A stretch of 64,000 bases of DNA from Paenibacillus flagellatus (GTDB taxonomy: Bacteria > Bacillota > Bacilli > Paenibacillales > NBRC-103111), in the NCBI RefSeq assembly GCF_003217775.1, contig NZ_QJVJ01000008.1, forward strand, positions 186,001 through 250,000, in the 5' to 3' direction. A model generated the notes under the pieces. The model saw only the letters and a program-made list of their open reading frames with translations. It was not told the origin of the DNA and did no database searches. The translations under genes were made by a program, and so were the position numbers. Positions 8,152 to 16,837 of this stretch are shown piece after piece (within the stretch, counting starts at the first letter, position 1; each line of letters begins with the position of its first letter).

Positions 8152-9273
8152 TTATTTGCCGAACAGGATCCACGACCAGTTGAACCGCTTCAGCGCCCGG
8201 ACGACGGCCCACGGCACGACGAGAATGAGGACGATGCCGCCCCAAACCGCGAGGTGGTAGCCGCTTTGGCCGGCCGGTACCTGCGCGCGCATCGCATAAA
8301 ACGACAGCAGCGCCGGGTGGGTGAAGTAGACGCCGAACGAAGCGGCCCCGAGCGAGGACAGCGCCGCCGCCCACCGGGGAGCATGCGCGAGCCAATGCCG
8401 GCCGATCCACATGAAGCTGATCGCGACGAGCACCGGGTAGCCGTTGAACAGCAGCTCGTACTCCCAAAATTCGAACCGCATGCCGCGCTTCTCCTGCAAG
8501 CTCAGCAGCAGGAACGTATACCCGGCTCCGACCGCCGCCGCCGTCACCCACCAAACGTTCCGGTTCAGCCAGGCGAAAAATCGCTCGTAGTTCATTCCGA
8601 TCGATCCGCCGATGCAGAACAGGGCGAAGTAGGTGATGAACAGCCGATCCCCGTGCGGGACGGCCGCGCCGCTGTAATGGCGGTAGACGACGAACGCGCC
8701 CTGCACGACGATGCCGAACAGCCATAAGTAGCGGCCGAGCGGGCGCCACAGCTTGGCCAGCGTAACGACGATCGGGAACAGCAAATACAGCTGCATGATG
8801 ATGACCATGAAATACAAATGATAGCCCATGCCGATCTCGGCCCACGGGATCAGCTTGACGAATTCGACGAAGGAGACGTGAACCTTCACCGCCGGGTTGA
8901 GCCACTGATCGTACAAGTAGTAGAAGAACAGCCACAGCAAGTACGGGAGGAAGATGTACTGCAGCCGTTTCCGGTAAAAGCCGGGAACGCGGCTTGCGCT
9001 CCATTTGTCGAAATAGCTGTAGAACAGCACGACGCCGCTCAGCAGGATAAACGCTTGCACCGCGAAATAGCTCATATGGTTGATCGCGTAATAGAGCGTG
9101 TGCGACCGCGAGCCGATCGGCAGCGCAACCGTCGATGCGGCCGTCCCGTGAATGAGGAGCACGGCGACGATCGCCACGGCCCGGACGATGTCCAGCTCCC
9201 AAAGCTTCGGTTTGCTCAAATCGATTCTCTGCCTTTCCGTCGAAATGATGCGTCTTTTGCCGAATATAGGCAA
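8152..9273 (-). CDS. Acyltransferase 3 family membrane protein
   Basis: 373 residues with about ten hydrophobic segments and the acyltransferase-3 signature LDIVRAVAIVAVLLIHGTAAS near the N-terminus, whose His is the proposed catalytic residue. A later RVPGFYRKRLQYIFLPYLLW matches the family. Such proteins O-acylate exopolysaccharide, wall polymers or lipids at the membrane. The start is uncertain: TTG at 9273 has GGGAG 12 nt upstream, while an internal TTG near residue 19 (SKPKLWELD) would give a more usual family N-terminus. Probably cotranscribed with yjbQ. Confidence 0.85.
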   Translation of the reverse strand: MPIFGKRRIISTERQRIDLSKPKLWELDIVRAVAIVAVLLIHGTAASTVALPIGSRSHTLYYAINHMSYFAVQAFILLSGVVLFYSYFDKWSASRVPGFYRKRLQYIFLPYLLWLFFYYLYDQWLNPAVKVHVSFVEFVKLIPWAEIGMGYHLYFMVIIMQLYLLFPIVVTLAKLWRPLGRYLWLFGIVVQGAFVVYRHYSGAAVPHGDRLFITYFALFCIGGSIGMNYERFFAWLNRNVWWVTAAAVGAGYTFLLLSLQEKRGMRFEFWEYELLFNGYPVLVAISFMWIGRHWLAHAPRWAAALSSLGAASFGVYFTHPALLSFYAMRAQVPAGQSGYHLAVWGGIVLILVVPWAVVRALKRFNWSWILFGK

Positions 9274-9508
9274 ATGACGTTTTCATCTCCCTAGTATACG
9301 TGATCCCGGTGCGGTTGCCTATAGAAGTCGGCGGCTTTTACCCGATAGGATGTCCGCCGTATGCCGCCGCTATTACGCAGCGGCGGAAAAGGTTGGCACC
9401 GCTCCGTCCATGCGATACAATGCAGCTATACGGCTTGGGCGGGACTTCTCCCGCGGACAAGCCCGCCGCAAGACAGGCGGCGGTGTGGGGGAAAGGAAGG
9501 AATAGCGG

Positions 9509-10717
9509 ATGGAGCGCAGGATCGGGGAAATCGGGGAAATCGGGGGAGAAGACGCTTTTCGCGTCGTCATCGCGCCGGATTCGTTCAAAGGGAGCATATC
9601 GTCCGTCGCGGCGGCCGAGGCGATTCGGGCCGGCGTTCTGCGGGCGGCGCCGGACGCCGGGACGACGATCGTGCCGATGGCGGACGGCGGAGAAGGGACG
9701 GTCGACGCCGTGCTGGCCGCCGTCGGCGGGGAGCGGCTCGTCGTCCCGGTCGAAGGGCCGCTCGGCGGCGAGGTCATGGCGGCCTGGGGACTGCTCGCGG
9801 ACGGGCGGACGGCCGTCATCGAGATGGCGGCCGCCTCCGGCTTGCCGCTCGTGGCGCCGGAGGCGCGCGACCCGCTGGCCGCGACGACGTACGGCACGGG
9901 GCAACTCATTCGCGCCGCGCTCGACCGGGGCGCCACGCGCCTCTTGATCGGCCTCGGCGGCAGCGCGACGAACGACGGCGGCATGGGGATGGCGCAGGCG
10001 CTCGGCGTCCGGTTCGCGGACGCGGACGGCCGCGAGCTCGCCGGCCGCGGCTGCGGCGCGCTGCTCGAGCGGATCGCGTCGATCGACGCGAGCGGGCTCG
10101 ACCCGCGCTTCGCCGCGGCGGAGGTGACGGTGCTGAGCGACGTCACCAACCCGCTGTGCGGGCCGGACGGCGCCTCGGCCGTCTACGGCCCGCAGAAGGG
10201 CGCGACGCCAGAGGCGGTCGAGCGGCTCGACCGCGGGCTCGCGCACTACGCGGAGCGGATCGCCGCGGCGACCGGCCGCGACGTGCGCGACGCGCCCGGA
10301 GCGGGCGCCGCCGGCGGCCTGGGCGCCGGGCTGCTCGCGTTCGGCCGCGCCGTTGTCAAGCCGGGCATCGCCGTCGTGACGGAGCTCGCCGGCTTCGACC
10401 GGGCGGTCGCCGGCGCCGCGCTCGTCATTACCGGCGAAGGCCGTACCGACGCGCAGACGGCGTACGGCAAAGTGCCGGCCGGCGTCGCGGCGGCGGCCCG
10501 CCCGCACGGCGTGCCCGTCGTCTGCTTGTCCGGCGGCTTGGGCGCCGGCGCGGAGACGCTGTACGGGCACGGCATCGCCGCCTTGTTCAGCATCGCGAAC
10601 CGGCCGCTTGCGCTCGACGAGGCGATGCGGGACGCCGAGCCGCTGCTCGCCGAAGCGGCGGAGAACGTCGTCCGGCTGTACCGGGCGGCCGCCGGGTTCG
10701 GCCGGTCGCGGCGCTGA
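9509..10717 (+). CDS. Glycerate kinase
   Basis: A 402-residue GlxK/GarK-family kinase that phosphorylates D-glycerate. Signatures in order: VVIAPDSFKGSISSVAAAEA, PMADGGEGTVDA, LIGLGGSATNDGGMGMAQAL, SDVTNPLCGPDGASAVYGPQ, GAGAAGGLGAGL and GEGRTDAQTAYGK. The N-terminus carries about 15 extra residues before the usual start, including a short IGEIGEIGG duplication. AAGGAAGG precedes the ATG at 9509 well, so this start is kept. No glyoxylate or glycerate genes are adjacent. A strong terminator follows. Confidence 0.95.
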   Translation: MERRIGEIGEIGGEDAFRVVIAPDSFKGSISSVAAAEAIRAGVLRAAPDAGTTIVPMADGGEGTVDAVLAAVGGERLVVPVEGPLGGEVMAAWGLLADGRTAVIEMAAASGLPLVAPEARDPLAATTYGTGQLIRAALDRGATRLLIGLGGSATNDGGMGMAQALGVRFADADGRELAGRGCGALLERIASIDASGLDPRFAAAEVTVLSDVTNPLCGPDGASAVYGPQKGATPEAVERLDRGLAHYAERIAAATGRDVRDAPGAGAAGGLGAGLLAFGRAVVKPGIAVVTELAGFDRAVAGAALVITGEGRTDAQTAYGKVPAGVAAAARPHGVPVVCLSGGLGAGAETLYGHGIAALFSIANRPLALDEAMRDAEPLLAEAAENVVRLYRAAAGFGRSRR

Positions 10718-10734
10718 ACGGCATCGTAAGCCGA

Positions 10735-10787
10735 AAAAGCCCCTGCAGACGCGCTTCCGGATACCGGTGTGCGATGCAGGGGCTTTT
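10735..10787. terminator. Bidirectional terminator after glycerate kinase
   Basis: AAAAGCCCCTGCA/TGCAGGGGCTTTT, a 13-bp perfect stem between convergent genes, with T-runs in both orientations. Confidence 0.85.
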
Positions 10788-10810
10788 GGCGTCTCGTTCG
10801 ATCGAAGCCG

Positions 10811-10957
10811 TTATTCCGATTTGCCGTATTTTTCGCCGCGGACGGTTTGCTCCGACGCTTTCTTCTCGACGACGTCGTTGACGAACGCCATATCTTGATT
10901 TTCCGCCTTCATGTGAGCGGTTCCTTTATAATTGCCTTCGTGCGTTTTGTTTTCCAT
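10811..10957 (-). CDS. Small hypothetical protein, 48 aa
   Basis: A short gene read from ATG 10957 to TAA at 10813-10811, with GGAAGGAG 11 nt upstream. The product starts MENKTHEGNYKGTAHMKAEN and ends KKASEQTVRGEKYGKSE; it is hydrophilic, with no Cys and no membrane segment. It resembles the small, charged, often sporulation-associated proteins of Bacillales, but no family could be assigned. The good ribosome-binding site and the terminator directly behind it support a real gene. Confidence 0.65.
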   Translation of the reverse strand: MENKTHEGNYKGTAHMKAENQDMAFVNDVVEKKASEQTVRGEKYGKSE

Positions 10958-11129
10958 CGAAATTCGGCTCCTTCCCCGGTATAGATTGCCGCATCGCGGC
11001 GTACACGTAATACTGTGCGCATTCGCGGCCGCGAATATGCGGGCGGCGTCGGCGGAGCCCGCGAACGCTGGGCTTTCCCGGGCGGGCGTGATACAATAGC
11101 ATCGTCAACCGAAGAAAGGGTGAGCATCG

Positions 11130-11351
11130 ATGGATTTAACGGTCAGATCCGAGGCCAACGTAGCGTTCATGGTCGAGCAGATCAAGGGCAAGCTGAACGT
11201 CGTCGCCGCGCAGTCGATCAAGCCGGACCATTTCGACCTCGACAAGTACGACGATTTGCACGACATGTACGATGTCGTTATGAACAAACGGCATTTCAGC
11301 ATCCGCGAGATCGAAGCCCTTTGCGACGAATTGAAACAGCTCCGAAAGTAA
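11130..11351 (+). CDS. DUF1128 / UPF0435 family protein (YfkK-like)
   Basis: 73 residues matching the small Bacillales family typified by YfkK: VEQIKGKLNVV, DKYDDLHDMYDVVMNK and FSIREIEALCDELKQLRK are the conserved helices. The function is not known; members are helical and cytoplasmic. Start at ATG 11130 with GAAAGGGTGAG upstream. Confidence 0.88.
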   Translation: MDLTVRSEANVAFMVEQIKGKLNVVAAQSIKPDHFDLDKYDDLHDMYDVVMNKRHFSIREIEALCDELKQLRK

Positions 11352-11452
11352 GCCCGCAAGCCCGGACGGCGCCCGAGCGAGCGAGCGGACGGCACGGTGC
11401 GGTACCGGAGCCGATTATCGCCCTCGGGCAAGCGGCAGGCTCCCCCGCGAGC

Positions 11453-12622
11453 TTACTTGCGCCGCAGCCGCTCGAGCGGGTAAAACGTGCCGCGCCAATA
11501 GACGCCGCCGCGCCGGATCGTCAACGCGACGGAGCGGGCGAGGACGGCGACAAGCATCCAGACGGCTGCGGGAAGCGCGCAGGCGTCTATTCCCGTATCC
11601 CGAGATAACCGGCGCGTCGCCGATACATACAGGCCGATCAGAATCCCCGCGCTGGCCGCGCTCGCGATCCCGCTCGGGCGGGGGAGCAACAGCAGGCCGG
11701 CGAACGGGCCGAAAAAAGCGATCAGCTGGCCGATCATGCCGGCAATGGCGGAAGAGAGCCGGTAGCCGAAGCCGGAAAACAAATTTTTCTCGAGGCCGTG
11801 GACGGCCGCCCGCAGCGACGGATACCATTCGACCTCGAGATGCCGCTTGCCGACGGCGATCCGCTGCTTGAACCGGGCTCTCTTGATGAGCTGGCCGAGC
11901 TGCAGATCGTCGTCCGGCCGCATCGCGATGGCCCGGTGAGTGCCGATCGCCTCGTACGCCTTCCGCGTGACGAGGTTGAAGGCGCCGATCCCGGTGCCGA
12001 ACCGGTGCTGCCGGTCGTCGTTCGCCCGCCACAGCCGAAGGTACAGCAGGAGCGAGAACATAAAGTAGTGGACGAACGCCCGCAGCCAGAAGCTTTTCGC
12101 CGTCATCAGGGGCGCCAGCGTCAGATGATCCGCGTCAGCCGATTCCATATAGGCAACCGCGTCGCGGATCGTATTAGGACGAAAGGAGATGTCGGCATCG
12201 GTGAACAGCAGGTAAGAGCCCTTCGCCTGCTTGTACCCTTGGTACAGCGCGTGATTTTTGCCGAGCCAGCCTTCCGGCAGCGACGTGACGTGGACGACGC
12301 GAAGCGGCACGCGCGCCGACGGAAGCCGCTCGGTCCATCGCTTCAGCTCGTCCAGCCGCCGGCCGGTCGCATCGGCGGAACGGTCGTTGACGGCGATAAT
12401 TTCGAAGCGCGGGTAGTCTTGCTGCAGCAAGCTTCGCACCGTGTCGGCGATCGCCGCTTCCTCCTCCTTCGCCGCGATGATGACGGAGACGAGCGGCGGG
12501 TCGCGCCTGAGCTCGCGGGCCGGGGGAAGCGCAGGAATGCGCCGAAGGCCGCCCAGTGCCGCGGCAAGCGTCGCGAGCCAATAGACGAGCGTCGCGTAGG
12601 CGAGCAGTTCGAGCAGTCGCAT
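11453..12622 (-). CDS. Family 2 glycosyltransferase, membrane-anchored (CrtQ/HpnB-like)
   Basis: 389 residues. An N-terminal membrane segment (about 3-22) is followed by a GT-A domain: LVSVIIAAKEEEAAI, the DDR-equivalent VNDRSAD, TDADISF (DxD-type metal site) and later RPDDDLQLGQLIKRA. The C-terminus has several more hydrophobic segments (from about residue 290). The layout resembles glycosyltransferases that act on carotenoid or hopanoid lipids, but there are no pigment or hopanoid genes here, so the acceptor is open. Start at ATG 12622 with AAAGGAG; an upstream frame extension lacks a ribosome-binding site. Confidence 0.88.
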   Translation of the reverse strand: MRLLELLAYATLVYWLATLAAALGGLRRIPALPPARELRRDPPLVSVIIAAKEEEAAIADTVRSLLQQDYPRFEIIAVNDRSADATGRRLDELKRWTERLPSARVPLRVVHVTSLPEGWLGKNHALYQGYKQAKGSYLLFTDADISFRPNTIRDAVAYMESADADHLTLAPLMTAKSFWLRAFVHYFMFSLLLYLRLWRANDDRQHRFGTGIGAFNLVTRKAYEAIGTHRAIAMRPDDDLQLGQLIKRARFKQRIAVGKRHLEVEWYPSLRAAVHGLEKNLFSGFGYRLSSAIAGMIGQLIAFFGPFAGLLLLPRPSGIASAASAGILIGLYVSATRRLSRDTGIDACALPAAVWMLVAVLARSVALTIRRGGVYWRGTFYPLERLRRK

Positions 12623-12726
12623 AGACGTTCTCCTTTGTCGGGGGTACAACGACGGCGGTTGATGCCTATTATTGTACCATACCGCGCGGGATCGCCGCAC
12701 GACGGGCGGGAAAGGGGAGTGGGGAG

Positions 12727-13233
12727 ATGGAACCGTTCAGGCAAAAAGTGAGAGGGGACAAGCTGGCGGATTTTTTTCGCCGGATTCGGGACCAAGGCGT
12801 CCTCGTCGACGATATCGTATTCGTCTGTATCGGAACGGATCGTTCGACCGGGGACGCCCTCGGGCCGCTCGTCGGCACGATGCTGAGCGAGGCCGGCTAC
12901 CCGCATGTGATCGGCACGCTGGAAGCTCCGTGCGATGCGAGCAATATCGTACAGCGGCTGAACGACATCCCTCCGGACAAAATCGCCGTCGCCATCGACG
13001 CGTGTCTGGGGCTGTCCTCCTCGGTAGGCTTGTACCAGGTGGCCGACCATCCGCTCGAGCCCGGCAAATCGGTCGGCAAGTCGCTTCCCCCGGTCGGCCG
13101 GTACTCGGTTGCGGCGATCGTCAACGCGGCCGGGCCGAAGCAATATTGGATTTTGCAAAATACGTCGCTTCATCGGGTCATGACGATGGCCCGCGAAATC
13201 GCATCCGCCGTTCGATCGGTATTTCCGGTTTGA
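12727..13233 (+). CDS. yyaC: YyaC family spore protein (putative protease)
   Basis: 168 residues of the YyaC/DUF1256 family, related to the GPR germination protease fold. Visible signatures are VCIGTDRSTGDALGPLVGTM, HVIGTLEAPCDASNI and AVAIDACLGLSSSVG, with Asp residues (GTDRSTGD, AIDAC) in the positions expected of the fold. In B. subtilis YyaC is made during sporulation. It supports a spore-forming host. Start at ATG 12727 with AAAGGGGAG upstream. It stands alone between a divergent glycosyltransferase and a convergent membrane protein. Confidence 0.9.
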   Translation: MEPFRQKVRGDKLADFFRRIRDQGVLVDDIVFVCIGTDRSTGDALGPLVGTMLSEAGYPHVIGTLEAPCDASNIVQRLNDIPPDKIAVAIDACLGLSSSVGLYQVADHPLEPGKSVGKSLPPVGRYSVAAIVNAAGPKQYWILQNTSLHRVMTMAREIASAVRSVFPV

Positions 13234-13249
13234 ACCGGCGCCTATAGCC

Positions 13250-13303
13250 AGAAGAGCCCCTCCGGCGGAAACGCGCGTTTCCGAATCAGGAGCGGGCTCT
13301 TCT
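13250..13303. terminator. Convergent terminator overlapping a gene end
   Basis: AGAAGAGCCC/GGGCTCTTCT outer stem enclosing a GGAAACGCGCGTTTCC palindrome. Its right arm lies inside the last codons of the minus-strand membrane protein gene. Confidence 0.65.
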
Positions 13304-13531
13304 TCGCAGACGGTAATAATCGCCGATCCGGCCGAGCAGCGCATACGAGGCGACGGTCAGCAAATAGACGACGAATACGTTGAAGTAGTGGATGTCGCCT
13401 ACGATTTCGATCAGCCATACCGGGATGCTGAACATGAACAGGAAGATGTTGTCCGGGTCGAGCCCCGAGTAATTGAACAAGCACAGCGCGATGCCGAATA
13501 AGGTCATGACGAATGTGGCTTTGTATTTCAA
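13286..13531 (-). CDS. Small hypothetical membrane protein, 81 aa
   Basis: Two or three hydrophobic segments (FVMTLFGIALCLFNY, IFLFMFSIPVWLIEIV, VFVVYLLTVASYALL), then a basic tail RLRRRARS, consistent with a cytoplasmic C-terminus. No family recognised. Start at ATG 13531 with AAGGAGG upstream, which supports translation. Its last codons overlap the terminator shared with yyaC. Confidence 0.7.
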   Translation of the reverse strand: MKYKATFVMTLFGIALCLFNYSGLDPDNIFLFMFSIPVWLIEIVGDIHYFNVFVVYLLTVASYALLGRIGDYYRLRRRARS

Positions 13532-13979
13532 CGGGCTTACCTCCTTCGATAACGACGATGGCGACGGGTGTCGGCGACGCGGGCTTCGTTCCGGCCGGAT
13601 GACCCGTTTTCGCCGATTGAGCTACGGTTCCGCGGGGCGGGTCGCGTGCCTCCTCTCGGGAATGAGGGCGGAAGACGTTTTTCTTAATATCCGGTTGGGG
13701 CGGTCATTTTATGCATGGCCGGTCATTGGGCCGAACCGTTCACGATTTTGTAAAAGCAACTAATAATCGATATGAATTGACATGATTCGTCATGATTTGA
13801 TTGGATTCGCCATATATCTGCCGTAACCGAAATCGGTGATTGCGTTTTCATTCCGGGAAGGCGAAATATGCGCGTCCCAATTGAGGTTGCGCCCCGTTGT
13901 AAATGAAAGGGAGTTGGAGTACGATAGGTCGAAAGATAGGGGAAATGATTCCAAAGATACAGAGACGGAGGGAATCCGC
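13532..13979. other. Gene-free upstream region of the chemoreceptor gene
   Basis: 448 bp. The left half is GC-rich with nothing recognised. The right half becomes AT-richer from about 13720 and contains TTGACA at about 13777 without a convincing -10, then a SigD-like promoter at 13900-13927. No aptamer was recognised. Confidence 0.5.
13900..13927 (+). promoter_or_regulatory. Putative SigD (motility) promoter for the chemoreceptor
   Basis: TAAA at 13900-13903, 16 nt, then TACGATAG at 13920-13927, against the SigD consensus TAAA-N15-GCCGATAT. The core CGATA matches. Chemoreceptor genes are typical SigD targets, which supports the reading. Confidence 0.5.
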
Positions 13980-15734
13980 ATGAATCCGAACGTACAACGT
14001 CCGCGCTTTAAAATCCGGCACAAACTGATCGCCGTCCTGCTTCTTCTGCTGGCTCTGCCGACGCTCGTCGTCGGGCTGGTCAGCTACAACGTATCGAAGT
14101 CCGAAACGGACAAGCTGATCGAAAGCAAGCTTCAAAGCAACGTCCGGCTCGCCGTCGAAATGGTCGGCCTGATGGATGCGTCCGTCCAAAGCGGAGCGAT
14201 GACCGCCGAGGCGGCTCAGGAGAAGGTGAAGTCGATGCTGATCGGCGAGAAGGGCCAGGACGGCAAACGGCCGATCAATCCGAATATCGACATCGGCCCG
14301 AACGGCTACTTTTTCATTATGGACGCCAAAGGAACGCTGCTCGGCCATCCGCTCCTCGAAGGCCAAAATATTTGGGACAAGCGGACGAGCGACGGCTATT
14401 TATACATTCAGGACATGATCGCGAAGGCGCAAGCGGGAGGCGGGAATACGTATTACCTATGGCCGCTTCCGAATTCGGACAAGGAAGCGATGAAAATCAC
14501 GTACGCGGAGCTCGATCCGAAATGGAACTGGGTCATCGCGGCCGGCTCGTACATGATGGATTACAACGCCGGACAAAAGCATATTTTGTCCGTACTGACC
14601 CTAACGCTCGCCGGCTGCCTCGCGGTCGGGGCCGTCGTCTCCTGGCTGTTCGCGCAGCATATTTCCAAGCCGATCGCGCGCGTCGCGGCGCGGACGAGAC
14701 GGATTGCGGAAGGGGACTTGTCCGCCGACGCGCTCGACGTTCGCAACCGTGACGAGATCGGTCAGCTTGCCGCCGATTTCACCATCATGAACGATCATCT
14801 CCAATCGCTCGTCGTACATGTGCAAGCCGGCGCGGAGCATGTTCTGGCTTCCTCGCAGGAGTTGTCCTCATCGATCGACGAGACGACCAAGGCGTCGCGG
14901 GATATCGCGGCATCGGTGCAGCACATCGCGACGGGGATGGAGACGCAATCGGTATCGACGCGCGAAAGCTCGCGGGCGATGGAGGAGATGGCGGTCGGCA
15001 TAAGCCGGATCGCGGCTACGTCGTCCAGCGCGTTCGACGCATCGGTGCATACGTCCGAGGCGGCCGAGGAAGGATACCGGTTCATGCAAAAGTCGGTGGA
15101 GCAGATGAACCGGGTCAGCTCGACCGTCGCGGAGCTGGCGGACGTCATCCAGAAGCTGGACCGGCGTTCCAAAGAAATCGGGGAGATCGTGCAGGTGATG
15201 ACCGGCATCGCCTCGCAGACGAGCCTTCTTGCGCTGAACGCTTCCATCGAGGCGGCTCGCGCCGGGGAGCAGGGGCGCGGCTTCATGATCGTCGCCGGCG
15301 AAGTGAAGAAGCTGGCGGTGCAATCCGAATCGTCGGCACAGGAAGTGATCGCTCTCGTCGATGCGATTCAGGCCGATATCGGCTACGCGGTCCGGTCGAT
15401 GACCAAAGGGGAGAATGAGGTGCGGGAAGGCGTCGCCCTGTCGCGGGAGACGGGCGAGTCGTTCAAGCGGATTTTGGACGCGACGCGCAGCGTCGTGGAG
15501 CATATCCAAGAGGCGTCGTCGTCGGCCGAGCAAATGTCGGCGAGCTCCGAGCAGGTGGCCGCTTCGCTGCAGGAGATGGCGCGCATTACGGAGACGGGCG
15601 CTTCGGGTACGCAGACGATCTTAGCCTCCAGCGAGGAGCAGCTGGCGACGATGGAACAGCTGGCGGTCCAAGCCGACCAGTTGAGCCGGCTGGCCGAACG
15701 GCTGCAGGACGCAGTCGCGAAGTTCCGGACTTGA
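13980..15734 (+). CDS. Methyl-accepting chemotaxis protein with extracellular Cache domain
   Basis: 584 residues: basic N-terminus, TM1 at about 17-38 (LIAVLLLLLALPTLVVGLVS), an extracellular single-Cache-type sensor (GPNGYFFIMDAKGTLLGHP, WNWVIAAGSYMMDYN), TM2 at about 198-220, a HAMP domain starting at the HISKPIARVAARTR stretch, and the long helical signalling domain whose tip includes TGIASQTSLLALNASIEAAR. It should bind a small ligand outside and control CheA. ATG 13980 follows ACGGAGGG well. No chemotaxis genes are adjacent. Confidence 0.95.
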   Translation: MNPNVQRPRFKIRHKLIAVLLLLLALPTLVVGLVSYNVSKSETDKLIESKLQSNVRLAVEMVGLMDASVQSGAMTAEAAQEKVKSMLIGEKGQDGKRPINPNIDIGPNGYFFIMDAKGTLLGHPLLEGQNIWDKRTSDGYLYIQDMIAKAQAGGGNTYYLWPLPNSDKEAMKITYAELDPKWNWVIAAGSYMMDYNAGQKHILSVLTLTLAGCLAVGAVVSWLFAQHISKPIARVAARTRRIAEGDLSADALDVRNRDEIGQLAADFTIMNDHLQSLVVHVQAGAEHVLASSQELSSSIDETTKASRDIAASVQHIATGMETQSVSTRESSRAMEEMAVGISRIAATSSSAFDASVHTSEAAEEGYRFMQKSVEQMNRVSSTVAELADVIQKLDRRSKEIGEIVQVMTGIASQTSLLALNASIEAARAGEQGRGFMIVAGEVKKLAVQSESSAQEVIALVDAIQADIGYAVRSMTKGENEVREGVALSRETGESFKRILDATRSVVEHIQEASSSAEQMSASSEQVAASLQEMARITETGASGTQTILASSEEQLATMEQLAVQADQLSRLAERLQDAVAKFRT

Positions 15735-15771
15735 CCTTGCAACGGCCTTGCCTTTGATCGCCCATGAACAG

Positions 15772-15824
15772 AAAAGGACATTTCCGTCAATCGCCTGTAA
15801 CGAAGGCGGCGGAAATGTCCTTTT
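15772..15824. terminator. Bidirectional terminator
   Basis: AAAAGGACATTTCCG/CGGAAATGTCCTTTT, a 15-bp perfect stem between the chemoreceptor and the convergent HxlR gene. Confidence 0.85.
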
Positions 15825-15866
15825 GTCGTTTCGTATCCGAGCCGTAACGGAAAGCCGAACGCGTGC

Positions 15867-16190
15867 TCAAATCCATTGGTCCCCCCACTCCTGAACCGCC
15901 GTCATAACCGGCCGAAGCGCCTTGCCCTTCTCCGTCAGCTCGTATTCGATGCGGATCGGCATTTCCGGATACACGTTCCTCGCGATAATGCCCGCGTGCT
16001 CCAGCTCCTTGAACCGCTCCGTCAGCATCCGGTCGCTCATGTCCGGAATCATTGCCGATATATCTTTAAACCGCATCGGGCCGTTCATCAGCACGTTGAT
16101 GATGAGACCGGTCCAACGTTTGCCGAGCAGCTCGAACGCATTTTCGAATTTCGGACACAGGGCGTGAATCTTGTGGTCCGCGTTGTCCAT
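15867..16190 (-). CDS. HxlR family winged-helix transcriptional regulator
   Basis: 107 residues with the HxlR signature: CPKFENAFELLGKRWTGLII, GPMRFKDISAMIPDMSDRML, LTERFKELEHAGIIAR and YELTEKGKALRPVM, i.e. a MarR-related winged helix. The Cys near residue 11 is at the position of the redox-sensing cysteine of YodB/HypR-type members that respond to quinones and electrophiles. Start taken at the ATG ending at 16190, 9 nt after AGGAG; the upstream ATG abuts the ribosome-binding site. It is divergent from doxX and probably represses it through the operators between them. Confidence 0.9.
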   Translation of the reverse strand: MDNADHKIHALCPKFENAFELLGKRWTGLIINVLMNGPMRFKDISAMIPDMSDRMLTERFKELEHAGIIARNVYPEMPIRIEYELTEKGKALRPVMTAVQEWGDQWI

Positions 16191-16236
16191 ACGAATCATC
16201 TCCTGGTTCTTTAGCGCTAATTTGATTTTAACATAG

Positions 16237-16292
16237 TTACTTGACAAAAGTAAGTCTTACCTTGTATTATTAACTCACGAAAAGTAAGTAAC
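16237..16292 (+). promoter_or_regulatory. doxX promoter with HxlR-type operators
   Basis: TTGACA (16241-16246) and TATTAT (16265-16270), 18 nt apart. The -35 is embedded in an inverted repeat TTACTT-N5-AAGTAA (16237-16253). A second repeat, GTAAG-T-CTTAC, overlaps its right half, and AAGTAAGTAAC lies just downstream of the -10 (16282-16292). Repressor binding here would block the promoter. Confidence 0.7.
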
Positions 16293-16321
16293 AAATTTTT
16301 AAGAAGGGATTTGATTCGATT

Positions 16322-16723
16322 ATGGTAAACGGAGCACTGCTGTTGATTCGGCTCGTCATCGGGCTGACCTTTGCGGGACACGGAGCCCAGAAGCTGTTCG
16401 GCTGGTTCGGAGGCCACGGCTTGAAAGGGACGGGAGGCTTTTTCGATTCGATCGGCATTCGCCCCGGCGTCTTCATGGCGTTGGTCGCCGGACTGCTCGA
16501 GCTGGCGGGAGGCATCCTGTTCGCCGCCGGGCTGTTCACGCCGGTCGCGGCCGCGTTCATCGTCCTGACGATGCTGGTGGCCATCTTCAAAGTGCACGGC
16601 CGCAACGGCTATTGGGTGACGTCCAACGGAATCGAGTACAACGTCGCTTTGATCGCGATCGCGGTAGCCGTAGCGATGACCGGCGCGGGTGCATATTCGC
16701 TCGATCAGTGGTGGCTGTCCTGA
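16322..16723 (+). CDS. DoxX family membrane protein
   Basis: 133 residues with four membrane segments and the DoxX motif RLVIGLTFAGHGAQKLFGWFGG near the start, then FMALVAGLLELAGGILF. Related proteins (MhqP, CatD) accompany quinone or thiol-stress detoxification in Bacillus and are repressed by HxlR/MarR-type sensors. The divergent HxlR gene and the operators between the two fit that arrangement here. The start follows AAGAAGGG. No ring-cleavage dioxygenase is adjacent. Confidence 0.9.
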   Translation: MVNGALLLIRLVIGLTFAGHGAQKLFGWFGGHGLKGTGGFFDSIGIRPGVFMALVAGLLELAGGILFAAGLFTPVAAAFIVLTMLVAIFKVHGRNGYWVTSNGIEYNVALIAIAVAVAMTGAGAYSLDQWWLS

Positions 16724-16770
16724 GCCGCAGCCGGGGCACCGACTATGAAGCATGACGATGTAACAGGACA

Positions 16771-16803
16771 AAGCCGACGTCAAGAGACGATCGGCTTTTT
16801 CTT
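16771..16803 (+). terminator. Terminator after doxX
   Basis: AAGCCGA-CGT-loop-ACG-A-TCGGCTT stem followed by TTTTTC. Confidence 0.8.
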
Positions 16804-16837
16804 TATTTATGGGTATCCGGAGCGTATATATTGCACA

